DNA of 64,000 bases from Rossellomorea vietnamensis NBRC 101237. Its GTDB lineage: Bacteria; Bacillota; Bacilli; Bacillales; Bacillaceae_B. Position 1 is the first letter of the stretch; each line of letters opens with the position of its first letter. Below the pieces are notes generated by a model that was not told the origin of the DNA, made no database searches, and saw only the letters and a list, made by a program, of their open reading frames with translations. The position numbers and the translations under genes are program-made. The DNA is taken from assembly GCF_001591825.1 (NCBI RefSeq), contig NZ_BCVQ01000022.1, positions 1 to 64,000 on the forward strand. Reading direction: 5' to 3'. This document shows positions 24,821 to 33,204 of the stretch, piece by piece.

Positions 24821-26213
24821 CGAAGAAAATATAAAAAAAGAGCTTCCACCCTTACAAATGAACGAATCAGCGAAAGAACGGATTCATACCACCCTTCTCA
24901 ATCATCAGCCTACATCACCTTCTAAGAGGGGAATATGGAAAGGGGGTAAATGGGGTGGTCTCGTTGCAGCAGCACTTGGTATTTTCGTATTTTCATTACT
25001 TACCGTTTATATCATTTCAGAAACAGAGAAAGAGCGGGAACAAGAACAATATGTTCTGGCAGAGAAGGAAATCCAAGCGGTTTATGAAGAGATGGAAGGG
25101 AATCTGCAGAGTACTGAAGAAGGGCAATTGTTGAATCCGATAAAAGAGTCCAAAATGAAGTCGGCTCAATCATCATTGGAAAAGGTGGAAGCATCCTCTG
25201 ACAAAGAAGAGTTGTCCTCCATGATGAGGGAAATAGATATCTATCATCAAGCCGTACCTCAGGTCAATGAGCTCCAAAACCAAATCAATGATGTGAACAA
25301 AGTTCTTTCTCAAAACGTGTTTGAAAAAGATCTAGGTGAGAAAATATCACGGTTGAAAAGTGATCTGACTGGAATTTTAAAGAAATTCGATCAAAGGGGA
25401 AATGCGTCCCTTAATGCATTCATAGGTGAATATTCCGCTCAAATGAGTACCCTTGAGAAAGAGTTTAAGAACTATACGAGTCTCCAAAAGGATGTTCAAG
25501 ATCTTAAAAAAATGGCTGTGGAACAATCGGTGGATGCCAGAGAATTCGAACTAAAGTCAGAGGATGTAATGAGCCAGGTTAACCGTCTGGAAAACAAAAA
25601 AATGGCTGCCAGGATGGAAAAAGAAATCAACACGGCAAAAGCCGAGTTTCAGCAGCTAGTGGCAAAGGCAGAAGCTGAAGAAAATAAGCGTACGGAAGAA
25701 GAGAGAGTGGCCCAAAAGCGCAGAGAAGAACAAGCTTCGAAACCGAAAGAAGTGAACTCAAGCGTTCCGCTGACAAAAGAAAAAGAAGAAAGCGTTGATG
25801 AGAGCAGTCCGGAAGATGAGCTGTACCCGATGGAATTTACAATGACAGATCCTAACGGCCATACATTTAAACTAAGTCGCGATTTCAGTATCTATAAAAT
25901 CGGAAAAGGATATGACGACATTGCGAGAAAATATGGAGCGCGGTTTTATTATACTCCAAACTCGGATGTGTCAAATGTCATCATCGGAAGGAAAATCATC
26001 GCCACCGTTTCACTCGTATCTGGAGCCCCTGTTGAATATAAAGAGCTCTTTATCGATCTCATGTCCTATAAGTCTAAAAAGTACACAAGGGAACAATTCG
26101 CTGACATAGTTGACACTGTCATTCAGAGCGGTGAACCTTATAAAGTGGAGGAAGGAAGCGCGGGAGAATTATTAAGCTTAGAAAATGGAATATTGCGTTA
26201 TGACAGTTGGTAG
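24807..26213 (+). CDS. Putative membrane anti-sigma factor with long coiled coil
   Basis: A 468-residue single-pass membrane protein. The cytoplasmic part (1-48) is short and could contact the sigma factor; the membrane helix is about 49-70 (GGLVAAALGIFVFSLLTVYII). An outside region of about 250 residues is highly charged and heptad-like (EKEREQEQYVLAEKEIQAVYEEME onward), followed by a compact domain (about 345-468: FTMTDPNGHTFKLSRDF, SDVSNVIIGRKIIATVSLV). I do not recognise that C-terminal domain. Assignment rests on overlap with the ECF gene and topology. It lacks a recognisable ZAS zinc motif. Confidence 0.65.
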   Translation: MKKINEENIKKELPPLQMNESAKERIHTTLLNHQPTSPSKRGIWKGGKWGGLVAAALGIFVFSLLTVYIISETEKEREQEQYVLAEKEIQAVYEEMEGNLQSTEEGQLLNPIKESKMKSAQSSLEKVEASSDKEELSSMMREIDIYHQAVPQVNELQNQINDVNKVLSQNVFEKDLGEKISRLKSDLTGILKKFDQRGNASLNAFIGEYSAQMSTLEKEFKNYTSLQKDVQDLKKMAVEQSVDAREFELKSEDVMSQVNRLENKKMAARMEKEINTAKAEFQQLVAKAEAEENKRTEEERVAQKRREEQASKPKEVNSSVPLTKEKEESVDESSPEDELYPMEFTMTDPNGHTFKLSRDFSIYKIGKGYDDIARKYGARFYYTPNSDVSNVIIGRKIIATVSLVSGAPVEYKELFIDLMSYKSKKYTREQFADIVDTVIQSGEPYKVEEGSAGELLSLENGILRYDSW

Positions 26214-26236
26214 AATATTGATCTTTTAAAGTCACA

Positions 26237-26268
26237 AGAGGCACCCTATTTAGAGGATGTCTCTTTTC
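26237..26268 (+). terminator. Terminator after the sigma/anti-sigma operon
   Basis: AGAGGCACCCT pairs with AGGATGTCTCT (two G-T/A-C type mismatches), followed by TTTTC. Confidence 0.55.
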
Positions 26269-26435
26269 TGCTGCTCAGGGATACAATAATCTCCAAGCAA
26301 CTATTGAAACGTGTGGCTTTTATCATAGTGAAATTTCCAGGCTGCATAAGAAATTAGTCGTTTTTAACCACCCCAAAGAGGGTAATCCTATACTAAATAC
26401 CAATATTTTCTTCAAACCAATAGGAGGGACCCATA

Positions 26436-27815
26436 TTGATCAGCCAAACGAGAGATATCGTTCAAAAATCATTGGATGCGTTACTAGAGGACCAGTCATT
26501 TTTGCCGGAAGTGAAAGGTGAGAACAGAAAGAAAGCGTTTACGTCATTGACGTCGATCCTGTCGACGCCTAATCACGTACATAAATCGTATTTAAGGATT
26601 CCGCTGGATGATGAGAAGGTCGTCCGGATCCCGGCGTTCCGGGTTCAGCATAACAATGCCCTCGGGCCGTATAAGGGAGGGATCCGTTTCCATGAGTCGG
26701 TCAATGAGGAAGAGGTCGTGAACCTGGCGTCGTTGATGACGTTGAAGAATGCCCTTCATGACGTACCGTTTGGAGGCGGGAAAGGCGGGATCATCCTGAA
26801 TCCCCGCGAGTATTCCGAGAAGGAGCTTCATTTGATCGCGAGGAAATATGTGCAGTACTTCAGTGATATCCTCGGACCTGATAAGGATATCCCGGCTCCT
26901 GATATGGGATCCGGTGAACGGGAAATGGACTGGATGATGGCCGAATACAAGAGCATTCGTCCCGGAATGCCCTATAGAGGAAGCTTTACCGGGAAAAGCG
27001 TCGTGAATGGAGGGTCCCTTGGCCGCCGGGAAGCGACTGGGAAAGGCGTATTCTTTACATTCCGTTATCTCGTCCATAATTTCGTGAAGGAACAGAAGAG
27101 CCTGCTGACGAAGACGGATAATGTGTTTGCGAAAACGGCCCTTGATTATGAGGACAGACCCCTGACAATCGCCGTCCAGGGATTCGGGAACGTCGGCTCG
27201 GTGGCAGCCCTTGAAGCCCATCAGTCCACTCATTTGCAAAACAAAGTGGTGGCGGTTAGCGACCGGAATGTGACACTGTACAATGCAGATGGCCTGGATA
27301 TTCCGGCTCTGGTCGAGTTCACGATGAAGAATAAGGGTGACCTGCCGACTGAAGACGGCCAGTTGAAGGAAATGGGCGTAAAGGCGGAAATTCAAGAGCG
27401 AGATGAGGTCCTTTATCTGGACGTTGACGTTCTGATGCTTGCTGCCCTTGAAGATCAGGTGCATAAGGATAATGTAGGGAAGGTGAAAGCCGGGATCATC
27501 GTCGAAGGAGCGAATGCGCCGATCACGACAGAAGCGGATTCGTACTTGAGTGATAAGGGGGTCATCATCATCCCTGATATCCTCGCCAATGCCGGAGGGG
27601 TGATCGTCTCCTACTTCGAATGGCTGCAGGGCAGGGAAACCCAGTTCTACACAGAGGAAGAAGTCTTCAACCTCCTCTACGACAAAATGAAAACCACCCT
27701 GGATACCGTCCTGCCCCTCTTCTTCGGAGACCCATTCCCCCTCCGACAGAACTGCTACATCCACTCCGTCATGAAACTCTCGACGGTCCTATATCGACAG
27801 GGAAAACTGTATTAA
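26436..27815 (+). CDS. Glutamate dehydrogenase (Glu/Leu/Phe/Val family)
   Basis: A 459-residue amino-acid dehydrogenase that interconverts glutamate and 2-oxoglutarate with NAD(P). The substrate domain shows ALGPYKGGIRFH and the catalytic-Lys motif DVPFGGGKGGI, then PAPDMGSGEREMDWM. The Rossmann part has VQGFGNVGSVAA, VEGANAPITTEAD and DILANAGGVIVSYFEW. It is about 35 residues longer than RocG/GudB, with extra sequence near residues 200-245 (FVKEQKSLLTKTDNVFAKTALDYED). The start is TTG at 26436, seven bases after GGAGGG. Coenzyme preference cannot be read reliably. It stands alone. Confidence 0.9.
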   Translation: MISQTRDIVQKSLDALLEDQSFLPEVKGENRKKAFTSLTSILSTPNHVHKSYLRIPLDDEKVVRIPAFRVQHNNALGPYKGGIRFHESVNEEEVVNLASLMTLKNALHDVPFGGGKGGIILNPREYSEKELHLIARKYVQYFSDILGPDKDIPAPDMGSGEREMDWMMAEYKSIRPGMPYRGSFTGKSVVNGGSLGRREATGKGVFFTFRYLVHNFVKEQKSLLTKTDNVFAKTALDYEDRPLTIAVQGFGNVGSVAALEAHQSTHLQNKVVAVSDRNVTLYNADGLDIPALVEFTMKNKGDLPTEDGQLKEMGVKAEIQERDEVLYLDVDVLMLAALEDQVHKDNVGKVKAGIIVEGANAPITTEADSYLSDKGVIIIPDILANAGGVIVSYFEWLQGRETQFYTEEEVFNLLYDKMKTTLDTVLPLFFGDPFPLRQNCYIHSVMKLSTVLYRQGKLY

Positions 27816-27821
27816 CATTTG

Positions 27822-27876
27822 AGGGACGGACCTTTATTCCTAGGAGCTGGTGCTAGGAATGGAGGTCCGTCCCTCT
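27822..27876. repeat. REP-like long hairpin, copy 1
   Basis: GAGGGACGGACCT (27822-27834) and AGGTCCGTCCCTC (27864-27876) enclose a second stem ATTCCTAG / CTAGGAAT and a GAGCTGGTG loop. It lies six bases after the glutamate dehydrogenase stop and probably acts as its 3' end structure. Confidence 0.85.
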
Positions 27877-27882
27877 CTTCTT

Positions 27883-27952
27883 TGAATCTATTCCGGGAAG
27901 ATGTTATAGTGGGTTTTAGAATGGGTTTGAACGAAACACTGATTTGGTCAGG
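27883..27952 (+). promoter_or_regulatory. yhgD promoter and candidate TetR operator
   Basis: TTGAAT, 17 bases and TATAGT (27883-27911) form a clear promoter. CTGATTTGGTCAG (27940-27952), between the start point and the gene, shares ATTTGGTCA with the site before yhgE, as expected for autoregulation. Confidence 0.55.
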
Positions 27953-27966
27953 GGGTTTATGAAAGG

Positions 27967-28539
27967 ATGTCTATTGATCGAAGAGAGTTGATTGTGGAAG
28001 CGGCGACGAAGTCTTTTTCGCTGTTCGGATATAAGGCAACGACGATGGATCAGGTAGCGAAGCTTGCGAATGTCGGGAAAGGGACAATCTACACGTTCTT
28101 TAAGAATAAGGATGAACTGTTCCAAGAAATCGTGTATGGCATGGTAAGGGAAATGAAATCGTCAGCAGATCTTGCCATCCAACCTGACAACAGCTTTTAT
28201 GAAAATGTCCATGAGGCATTGATTACGCTTCTTGAGTACCGGACCGATCATCAGCTGATGCTTAAGCTGATCGAGGAAGAGAAACAGATCGGTACCCGCG
28301 CAGTGGAGGAAATGCTTCATCATATTGAAAATGAATTGATCGCCTATGTAAAGAGCAAGATTGATCGGGCTATGGAGAGTGGGCAGATCAAGCCTTGTGA
28401 TACGGAAATCATTTCATTCATCTTGTTGAAGGTATACATTTCACTTGTGTCCGATTGGGAACGGAATCATCCACCCCTATCGTCTGAAAAAATCGCCGCA
28501 ATCATGGAGGATTATTTACTGAAAGGATTATCCACGTAA
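27967..28539 (+). CDS. TetR/AcrR-family regulator (YhgD-like)
   Basis: A 190-residue repressor. The helix-turn-helix is at residues 5-50 (IVEAATKSFSLFGYKATTMDQVAKLANVGKGTIYTFFKNKDELF), and the ligand domain is variable. The pairing with a downstream yhgE-type gene matches yhgD-yhgE of B. subtilis, so YhgE is its likely target. A terminator and a separate promoter follow, so the two are not simply cotranscribed. Confidence 0.88.
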   Translation: MSIDRRELIVEAATKSFSLFGYKATTMDQVAKLANVGKGTIYTFFKNKDELFQEIVYGMVREMKSSADLAIQPDNSFYENVHEALITLLEYRTDHQLMLKLIEEEKQIGTRAVEEMLHHIENELIAYVKSKIDRAMESGQIKPCDTEIISFILLKVYISLVSDWERNHPPLSSEKIAAIMEDYLLKGLST

Positions 28540-28557
28540 ATGGTCCTTTCTTTTTTT
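28521..28557 (+). terminator. Terminator between yhgD and yhgE
   Basis: GAAAGGA (28521-28527, inside the end of yhgD) pairs with TCCTTTC (28544-28550), followed by TTTTTTT. Confidence 0.6.
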
Positions 28558-28566
28558 AGAGTCCTT

Positions 28567-28596
28567 TTGACCAAATGGTGAAGATAGTCATATATT
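28567..28596 (+). promoter_or_regulatory. yhgE promoter with overlapping TetR operator
   Basis: TTGACC, an 18-base spacer and TATATT form a promoter. Its -35 is part of TTGACCAAATGGTGAA (28567-28582), a TTnACCAnnTGGTnAA palindrome sharing TGACCAAAT with the yhgD upstream site. Binding here would block RNA polymerase. Confidence 0.55.
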
Positions 28597-28612
28597 CGAA
28601 AGGGTTGATAAA

Positions 28613-31339
28613 ATGAAAGGATTGCGTTCGCTGAAGGGTGAATTTCGTAACATTTTTACGAATAAGACATTGTTGATTGCCGTCTTAGCCGTATTGTTTA
28701 TCCCTGTATTATACAGTGGAACATTCTTATGGGCATTCTGGGATCCGTACGGACAGGTGGATCAGCTCCCTGTTGCCGTCGTCAACAATGACAAAGGTGC
28801 CGACTTTAACGGCGAAGAACTGACAATAGGAACAGATTTTGTAGAAGATTTGAAAGAGAACGACACATTCGATTGGAGATTCGTAGATGAAGAGAAAGCC
28901 GATAAGGGCCTTGAAAACCGGGATTATTATTTGAAAATCGAAATCCCCGAGAATTTCTCCGAACATGCGACGACCCTTGAGGACGTCCATCCCGAGAAAC
29001 TGGAATTGGTCTATACGGCCAATCAAGGCTCAAACTATATTTCTTCCAAAATAGGAGACTCGGCTATCGAGAAGATCAAGGAAGAGGTATCGGGTGCGGT
29101 CACGAAGACCTATGCCGAATCGATGTTTGACCAAATCAAGGAGATTGGGGACGGACTGACTGAAGCAAGTGACGGCGCAGGCGAGCTAAATGATAAGCTT
29201 GGCGATGCCTCCTCTGGATCCGATGACCTTCATGACGGGATCGACTCGGCCCATGAAGGTGCCAATAAACTGTCGGACGGACTGGGAGATGCCGAATCGG
29301 GAGCGAATAAACTCGATGACGGGGTCGGATCCGTTGCGGCGGGTGCCGATAAGCTTGAAAATGGCGTCAATTCAGCCCAAAGCGGAGCAGGTGCACTGAA
29401 AGAAAATATCGGCAAAGCACAAAGCGGCGCAGAAGACCTGAACGGCGGGATCAACAGCGTGAATAGCGGAGCTCAGACGTTAAATGAAAAGCTTCAGGAA
29501 CTCGCCGGGAAGTCCACTGCTTTTTCAACAGGTGTCGATTCAGCTTATACGGGCTCTAAAAAAGTGTCGGACGGGCTACAATCCTTTGATGCAGCCGTCA
29601 CGCAAATGACAGAAGGGAATCAAGAACTTCTGAACGGGGCGAAGGACTCACAGAAAGGCGCACAGGATCTTGCAGGGGGCCTTCAGGAGTCACTGGCCGG
29701 ATTAAATGAAATGAATAGTAACTTACCTGCTTTGGCAGAAGGCTCTAAAAAGGTAGCGGATGGGGCAGAATTATTATCTGGCAAAGCTACTGATTTTAAA
29801 AACGGCGCCAGCGATACAAAAGCAGGCTCAGATCAGGTCAGTCAGGGGCTTAAGGAAGCAACGGCCAATGTCGATACCCTGATCCAACAGGAACAGGATC
29901 CTGCTCAAAAGAAAAGACTGCAGAAACTCAAATCATCCCTTGGTCAATTGACGGGAGGCAGCCAAAAGGTAAGTGGAGGATTGCAGCAGCTTTCAGACAA
30001 CGCAACGGTGCTGCAGTCTAAATCCGAAGATCTGTCATCGGGTGCTAAAGAGGTGTCTGATGGCCAGTCAAAGATCTTAAACGGATTCGGTCAGATTACA
30101 GATGGTCAGCAGAAGCTGTCAGATGGAGCAAATCGACTGGCTGATGGTCAGAGTCAGCTCGTTGCCGGTCTTTCTCAATTCAGTGAAAAATTAGGTGAGG
30201 CCCAAACAGGGGTCCAGCAACTCGAATACGGAAGCACCGCATTAACGACAGGCCTCGGTAAACTCGACAATGGAACCGATGCCCTTCAAGAAGGATCCGC
30301 GAAACTCGCCAAAGGATCATCCGATCTCGCCGATGGAACAAGCCGCTTATCTACAGGCTCCGATCAGCTCGTCAACGGTCTCGGCGGCTTATATGACGGA
30401 ACCGGGAAACTGTATAACGGACTTGGGGAGCTTTCGAAAGGATCCGATGACCTGTCAGAAGGACTGGGGATGTTCTCATCCAAATTCAAGGATCTTATGA
30501 GCGGTCTGGGAGAACTCCGGAACGGATCGACAGATCTATCCTCGGGTCTTGGAAAACTATCAGACGGTTCAACGGATCTGACAGACGGCCTGAATAAGCT
30601 GACGGATGGATCATCCGAGCTGAAAAACAAGCTTGCGGACGGTGCCGAGGATGCGAATGACGTCAACGCCAATGACGATATTTATGATATGTTCGCAAAA
30701 CCAGTCAAGCTTACAGACAAACCGATCCACGATGTACCAAACTATGGAACGGGCTTCACCCCGTACTTCCTGTCACTCAGCTTATTTGTCGGTGCCCTCG
30801 TGATTTCGATCATCTTCCCAATGAGGGAACCGGCTGTCACGCCGAGAAGCGGGTTCGGTTGGTTCATCGGGAAATTCGGCGTTCTCATGTTTGCAGGGGT
30901 TTTCCAGGCACTGCTGGCAGATTCCATTCTTTTATGGGGACTCGGCCTTGAAGTGACCAGTATCCCGCTCTTTATCATGATGAGTATCCTGGCGAGCTGG
31001 ACGTTCTTATCCATCGTCCAATTCCTGGTCACATCCCTTGATAATCCAGGGAGATTCATCGGGATCCTCATCTTGATTTTACAATTAACGAGCAGTGCAG
31101 GAACCTATCCGATCGAACTGGTACCTGAATTCCTGCAGCATTTCTCAAACTTCCTGCCGATGACGTATACGATCAATGCATTCAGGGCGATCATCTCCAC
31201 AGGGGATTATGCGTTCATGTGGCATAATGTGATGTTCACCCTCATCTTCTTATGTGTTGCCATGGGAGGGACCATCCTTTATCTCACATTCAGATTTCGC
31301 ATCCTTCGCAGGAAGCATTATCGGGAAATAGAAGCATAA
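28613..31339 (+). CDS. yhgE: YhgE/Pip-family membrane protein
   Basis: A 908-residue protein of the YhgE/Pip family (related to lactococcal phage infection protein and EsaA). One N-terminal membrane helix (LLIAVLAVLFIPVLYSGTFLW) precedes a soluble domain (35-170). A very long external rod follows (170-690), made of repeats of the form LxxGxxxLxxGxxxL (DLHDGIDSAHEGANKLSDGL and many more). The C-terminus has about five membrane helices (from YFLSLSLFVGALVISIIF). The family is linked to export or surface assembly and can serve as a phage receptor, but its core function is not settled. AAAGGG precedes the ATG. The repeated rod is prone to length variation. Confidence 0.88.
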   Translation: MKGLRSLKGEFRNIFTNKTLLIAVLAVLFIPVLYSGTFLWAFWDPYGQVDQLPVAVVNNDKGADFNGEELTIGTDFVEDLKENDTFDWRFVDEEKADKGLENRDYYLKIEIPENFSEHATTLEDVHPEKLELVYTANQGSNYISSKIGDSAIEKIKEEVSGAVTKTYAESMFDQIKEIGDGLTEASDGAGELNDKLGDASSGSDDLHDGIDSAHEGANKLSDGLGDAESGANKLDDGVGSVAAGADKLENGVNSAQSGAGALKENIGKAQSGAEDLNGGINSVNSGAQTLNEKLQELAGKSTAFSTGVDSAYTGSKKVSDGLQSFDAAVTQMTEGNQELLNGAKDSQKGAQDLAGGLQESLAGLNEMNSNLPALAEGSKKVADGAELLSGKATDFKNGASDTKAGSDQVSQGLKEATANVDTLIQQEQDPAQKKRLQKLKSSLGQLTGGSQKVSGGLQQLSDNATVLQSKSEDLSSGAKEVSDGQSKILNGFGQITDGQQKLSDGANRLADGQSQLVAGLSQFSEKLGEAQTGVQQLEYGSTALTTGLGKLDNGTDALQEGSAKLAKGSSDLADGTSRLSTGSDQLVNGLGGLYDGTGKLYNGLGELSKGSDDLSEGLGMFSSKFKDLMSGLGELRNGSTDLSSGLGKLSDGSTDLTDGLNKLTDGSSELKNKLADGAEDANDVNANDDIYDMFAKPVKLTDKPIHDVPNYGTGFTPYFLSLSLFVGALVISIIFPMREPAVTPRSGFGWFIGKFGVLMFAGVFQALLADSILLWGLGLEVTSIPLFIMMSILASWTFLSIVQFLVTSLDNPGRFIGILILILQLTSSAGTYPIELVPEFLQHFSNFLPMTYTINAFRAIISTGDYAFMWHNVMFTLIFLCVAMGGTILYLTFRFRILRRKHYREIEA

Positions 31340-31346
31340 ACCATTT

Positions 31347-31401
31347 GAGGGACGGACCTTCATTCTTAGGAGCTGGTGCTAGGAGTGGAGGTCCGTCCCT
31401 C
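31347..31401. repeat. REP-like long hairpin, copy 2
   Basis: GAGGGACGGACCT (31347-31359) and AGGTCCGTCCCTC (31389-31401) enclose an inner stem CATTCTTAG / CTAGGAGTG and the same GAGCTGGTG-type loop as copy 1. It lies between convergent yhgE and the glycosyltransferase, and contains the glycosyltransferase stop. Confidence 0.85.
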
Positions 31402-32209
31402 TGTTATAGCGGGAGCGGATCGGTTGGCCGTCCCATTTTCTATGGGAGGATGCTTTCCGCGCGAGCAGTTCGGGTTCTTGGAGCAGGGTCCAGAAGTTGT
31501 TGGTGGGGAGTGGGTTCAAGTTATGTTTGGCACAAAGTTTGTCCAGGTAGTGACGCATTTTAGCAGGGGCCGCAGAGTTACTCGTGTGGCCGTACGCGTA
31601 AAGGACCGTTGCCATGGGCAACCTTCGTATATTGAATGTCTCGTACACCCGCAAAAATAAGTCCCAATCCCAGTAGTTGTTCATCTCAGGATCTAAATGC
31701 CCAATGACTTGATGGATATCTCGTCGATAAATTGTTCCTGAGGGGATGTAGGTCGAGAATTTCTTCATGTCGTCTAACGTATAGTGATAGGCAAAAAGCT
31801 TTTGACTCTTGGGAACTCTAACGCCATTTTCTACTCTGAAATCAAATATTTCAGCGTCACTATGCACGAAATCCACATTTTCTTCTCTCATTAATTTCAT
31901 CGATTCTTCAATATGCTGGGGAAGCAGCATGTCATCATCATCACATAAAAGAATATATGAGCCTCTTGCAGCCTGAATACCCAGGTTTCTGGCCGTTACG
32001 TGATGTGGTTTCGGGAATGGATTCAGAATCGTCACCTCTAATTCCGGATAGAGAGGCTTTACAAAATCTACATTCTCACCACCATCGTTCACTATGATTA
32101 CTTCCGTCGGCGGATGTGTTTGCCGGATGAGACTTTCCAATAGCTCACATAAGGATAATGGTCGGTTATAGGTTGGTATGACAACACTTATAGGGTCATT
32201 TATCATCAT
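31379..32209 (-). CDS. Family 2 glycosyltransferase
   Basis: A GT-A fold enzyme of about 276 residues. The nucleotide-sugar site is ISVVIPTYNRPLSLCELLESL, the DxD-type motif is LLCDDDDML, and a WDWDLFLRV block corresponds to the acceptor/catalytic region (ED/WD). No membrane helix is seen. Two adjacent ATGs (32209, 32206) follow GGAG; the open frame upstream (32239) covers the ribosome binding site. The C-terminus NRGTDLHS is encoded by the right arm of the REP-like hairpin, so the true ancestral C-terminus may differ. The acceptor and sugar are unknown. Confidence 0.85.
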   Translation of the reverse strand: MMINDPISVVIPTYNRPLSLCELLESLIRQTHPPTEVIIVNDGGENVDFVKPLYPELEVTILNPFPKPHHVTARNLGIQAARGSYILLCDDDDMLLPQHIEESMKLMREENVDFVHSDAEIFDFRVENGVRVPKSQKLFAYHYTLDDMKKFSTYIPSGTIYRRDIHQVIGHLDPEMNNYWDWDLFLRVYETFNIRRLPMATVLYAYGHTSNSAAPAKMRHYLDKLCAKHNLNPLPTNNFWTLLQEPELLARKASSHRKWDGQPIRSRYNRGTDLHS

Positions 32210-32342
32210 ATTCTCCTTTTTGGGGGTGGGTATATTCACCTATAATATTCTTCTCTGAATTGTTTAATGCCACAATATTTTTATGGAAGGTGTCTTTCTG
32301 CCTCGCCTTCGCCTATATAAAGGGTGAAAGGAGGTGAGGTAC

Positions 32343-32561
32343 ATGGCAACAGCGGATCTGAAGTCGACGAGAATTCGTCTTGCTTACAATGACGGCCAGG
32401 ATGAGAAAGGCAAGCCTAAGTTCGCGTACAAATCGTACAGCTACATCAATGCCCTGGCATCAGCTGATGAGATGAACAGTGCGGCGTTATCCATCGCAAG
32501 TCTTTCATCCAAAGCGCTTTTCAACGTCGAGAAGCTCCAGAGTTTTGACATTAATGAGTAA
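32343..32561 (+). CDS. Small DUF1659-type protein
   Basis: A 72-residue protein (ATADLKSTRIRLAYNDGQDE onward) of the DUF1659 type found across Bacillus. The start is ATG at 32343, after AAAGGAGGTGAGG; a GTG nine bases earlier lies inside the ribosome binding site. It is followed 40 bases later by a DUF2922 gene, a conserved pairing. Function unknown. Confidence 0.8.
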   Translation: MATADLKSTRIRLAYNDGQDEKGKPKFAYKSYSYINALASADEMNSAALSIASLSSKALFNVEKLQSFDINE

Positions 32562-32601
32562 GAGAAAGTGAGTGATATCACATGGGAAGGAGGTATAAAC
32601 G

Positions 32602-32820
32602 ATGGCGAAAGTATTGGAACTGGAATTTAAAACGGAAACCGGGAAGTCGGCGAAGTTATCCATCAATGACCCGATCGATCCGATCGATACAGTGGCAGTG
32701 AAAGCCGCGATGGACAACCTGATTGCGACCAATGTGTTTGCAAGTTCGACGGGCGCATTTGTGAGTGTGGAAGGTGCCCGGGTGGTGGAACGTAATGTGA
32801 CGGATTATGATGTGATGTAG
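32602..32820 (+). CDS. Small DUF2922-type protein
   Basis: A 72-residue protein (AKVLELEFKTETGKSAKLSINDPIDPI onward) of the DUF2922 type, with its usual DUF1659 neighbour. GGAAGGAGGTATAAACG precedes the ATG. Function unknown. Confidence 0.8.
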   Translation: MAKVLELEFKTETGKSAKLSINDPIDPIDTVAVKAAMDNLIATNVFASSTGAFVSVEGARVVERNVTDYDVM

Positions 32821-32830
32821 CGAGTGGAAG

Positions 32831-32856
32831 TGTCCTCCTTAATGGGGGACATTTTT
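32831..32856 (+). terminator. DUF1659-DUF2922 terminator
   Basis: TGTCCTCC pairs with GGGGGACA (one G-T pair), followed by TTTTT. Confidence 0.8.
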
Positions 32857-32964
32857 GATTGTGAAGAGACCTGCTTAGAAAGATTGGTTTTTTTGAGAAA
32901 AATAGTAAACACTGAGGGGACAACAAAGATAACGCTTACATAAAATCACCCTCAAAATCCCCTA

Positions 32965-32993
32965 TTGACTTCCCGTCCCATACCCAGTATTAT
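32965..32993 (+). promoter_or_regulatory. Promoter of the SAM riboswitch-metNPQ transcript
   Basis: TTGACT, 17 bases and TATTAT lie about 40 bases upstream of the riboswitch. Confidence 0.65.
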
Positions 32994-33032
32994 CCTCTAT
33001 AAGATAAATTTTTGAAAATTACATACATTCAA

Positions 33033-33133
33033 TTATCAAGAGTGACCGAGGGATCAGGCCCTATGACGTCCGGCAACCTCCAGAAATGGAACGGTGCTAA
33101 TTCCTGCAGAATGATTTCATTCTGAAAGATAAG
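33033..33133 (+). ncRNA. SAM-I (S-box) riboswitch
   Basis: The conserved S-box elements are all present in order: TTATCAAGAGTGACCGAGGG, GATCAGGCCCTATGACGTCC, GGCAACCTCCAGAAATGGA, AGGTGCTAATTCC in slightly altered form (ACGGTGCTAATTCCTGCAGA), and GAAAGATAAG closing P1. High S-adenosylmethionine would favour the terminator that follows and switch off metNPQ. Confidence 0.95.
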
Positions 33134-33149
33134 TCGAGATAAACAGGCG

Positions 33150-33180
33150 ATGCTTCTTTCAGTTGAAAGAGGCATTTTTT
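33150..33180 (+). terminator. Riboswitch-controlled terminator
   Basis: ATGCTTCTTTC pairs with GAAAGAGGCAT around AGTT, followed by TTTTTT. It is the expression platform of the S-box leader. Confidence 0.9.
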
Positions 33181-33204
33181 ATTGGAGAAAAAGGGGTGTG
33201 CACA

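Noticed and set aside
26592..27764. 390-codon frame antisense to glutamate dehydrogenase
   Set aside because: It mirrors the codon pattern of a clearly conserved enzyme on the other strand and has no start signals.
28613..31339. DNA-level tandem repeat element within yhgE
   Set aside because: The repetition is at protein level (LxxG-type rod) and typical of the YhgE/Pip family.
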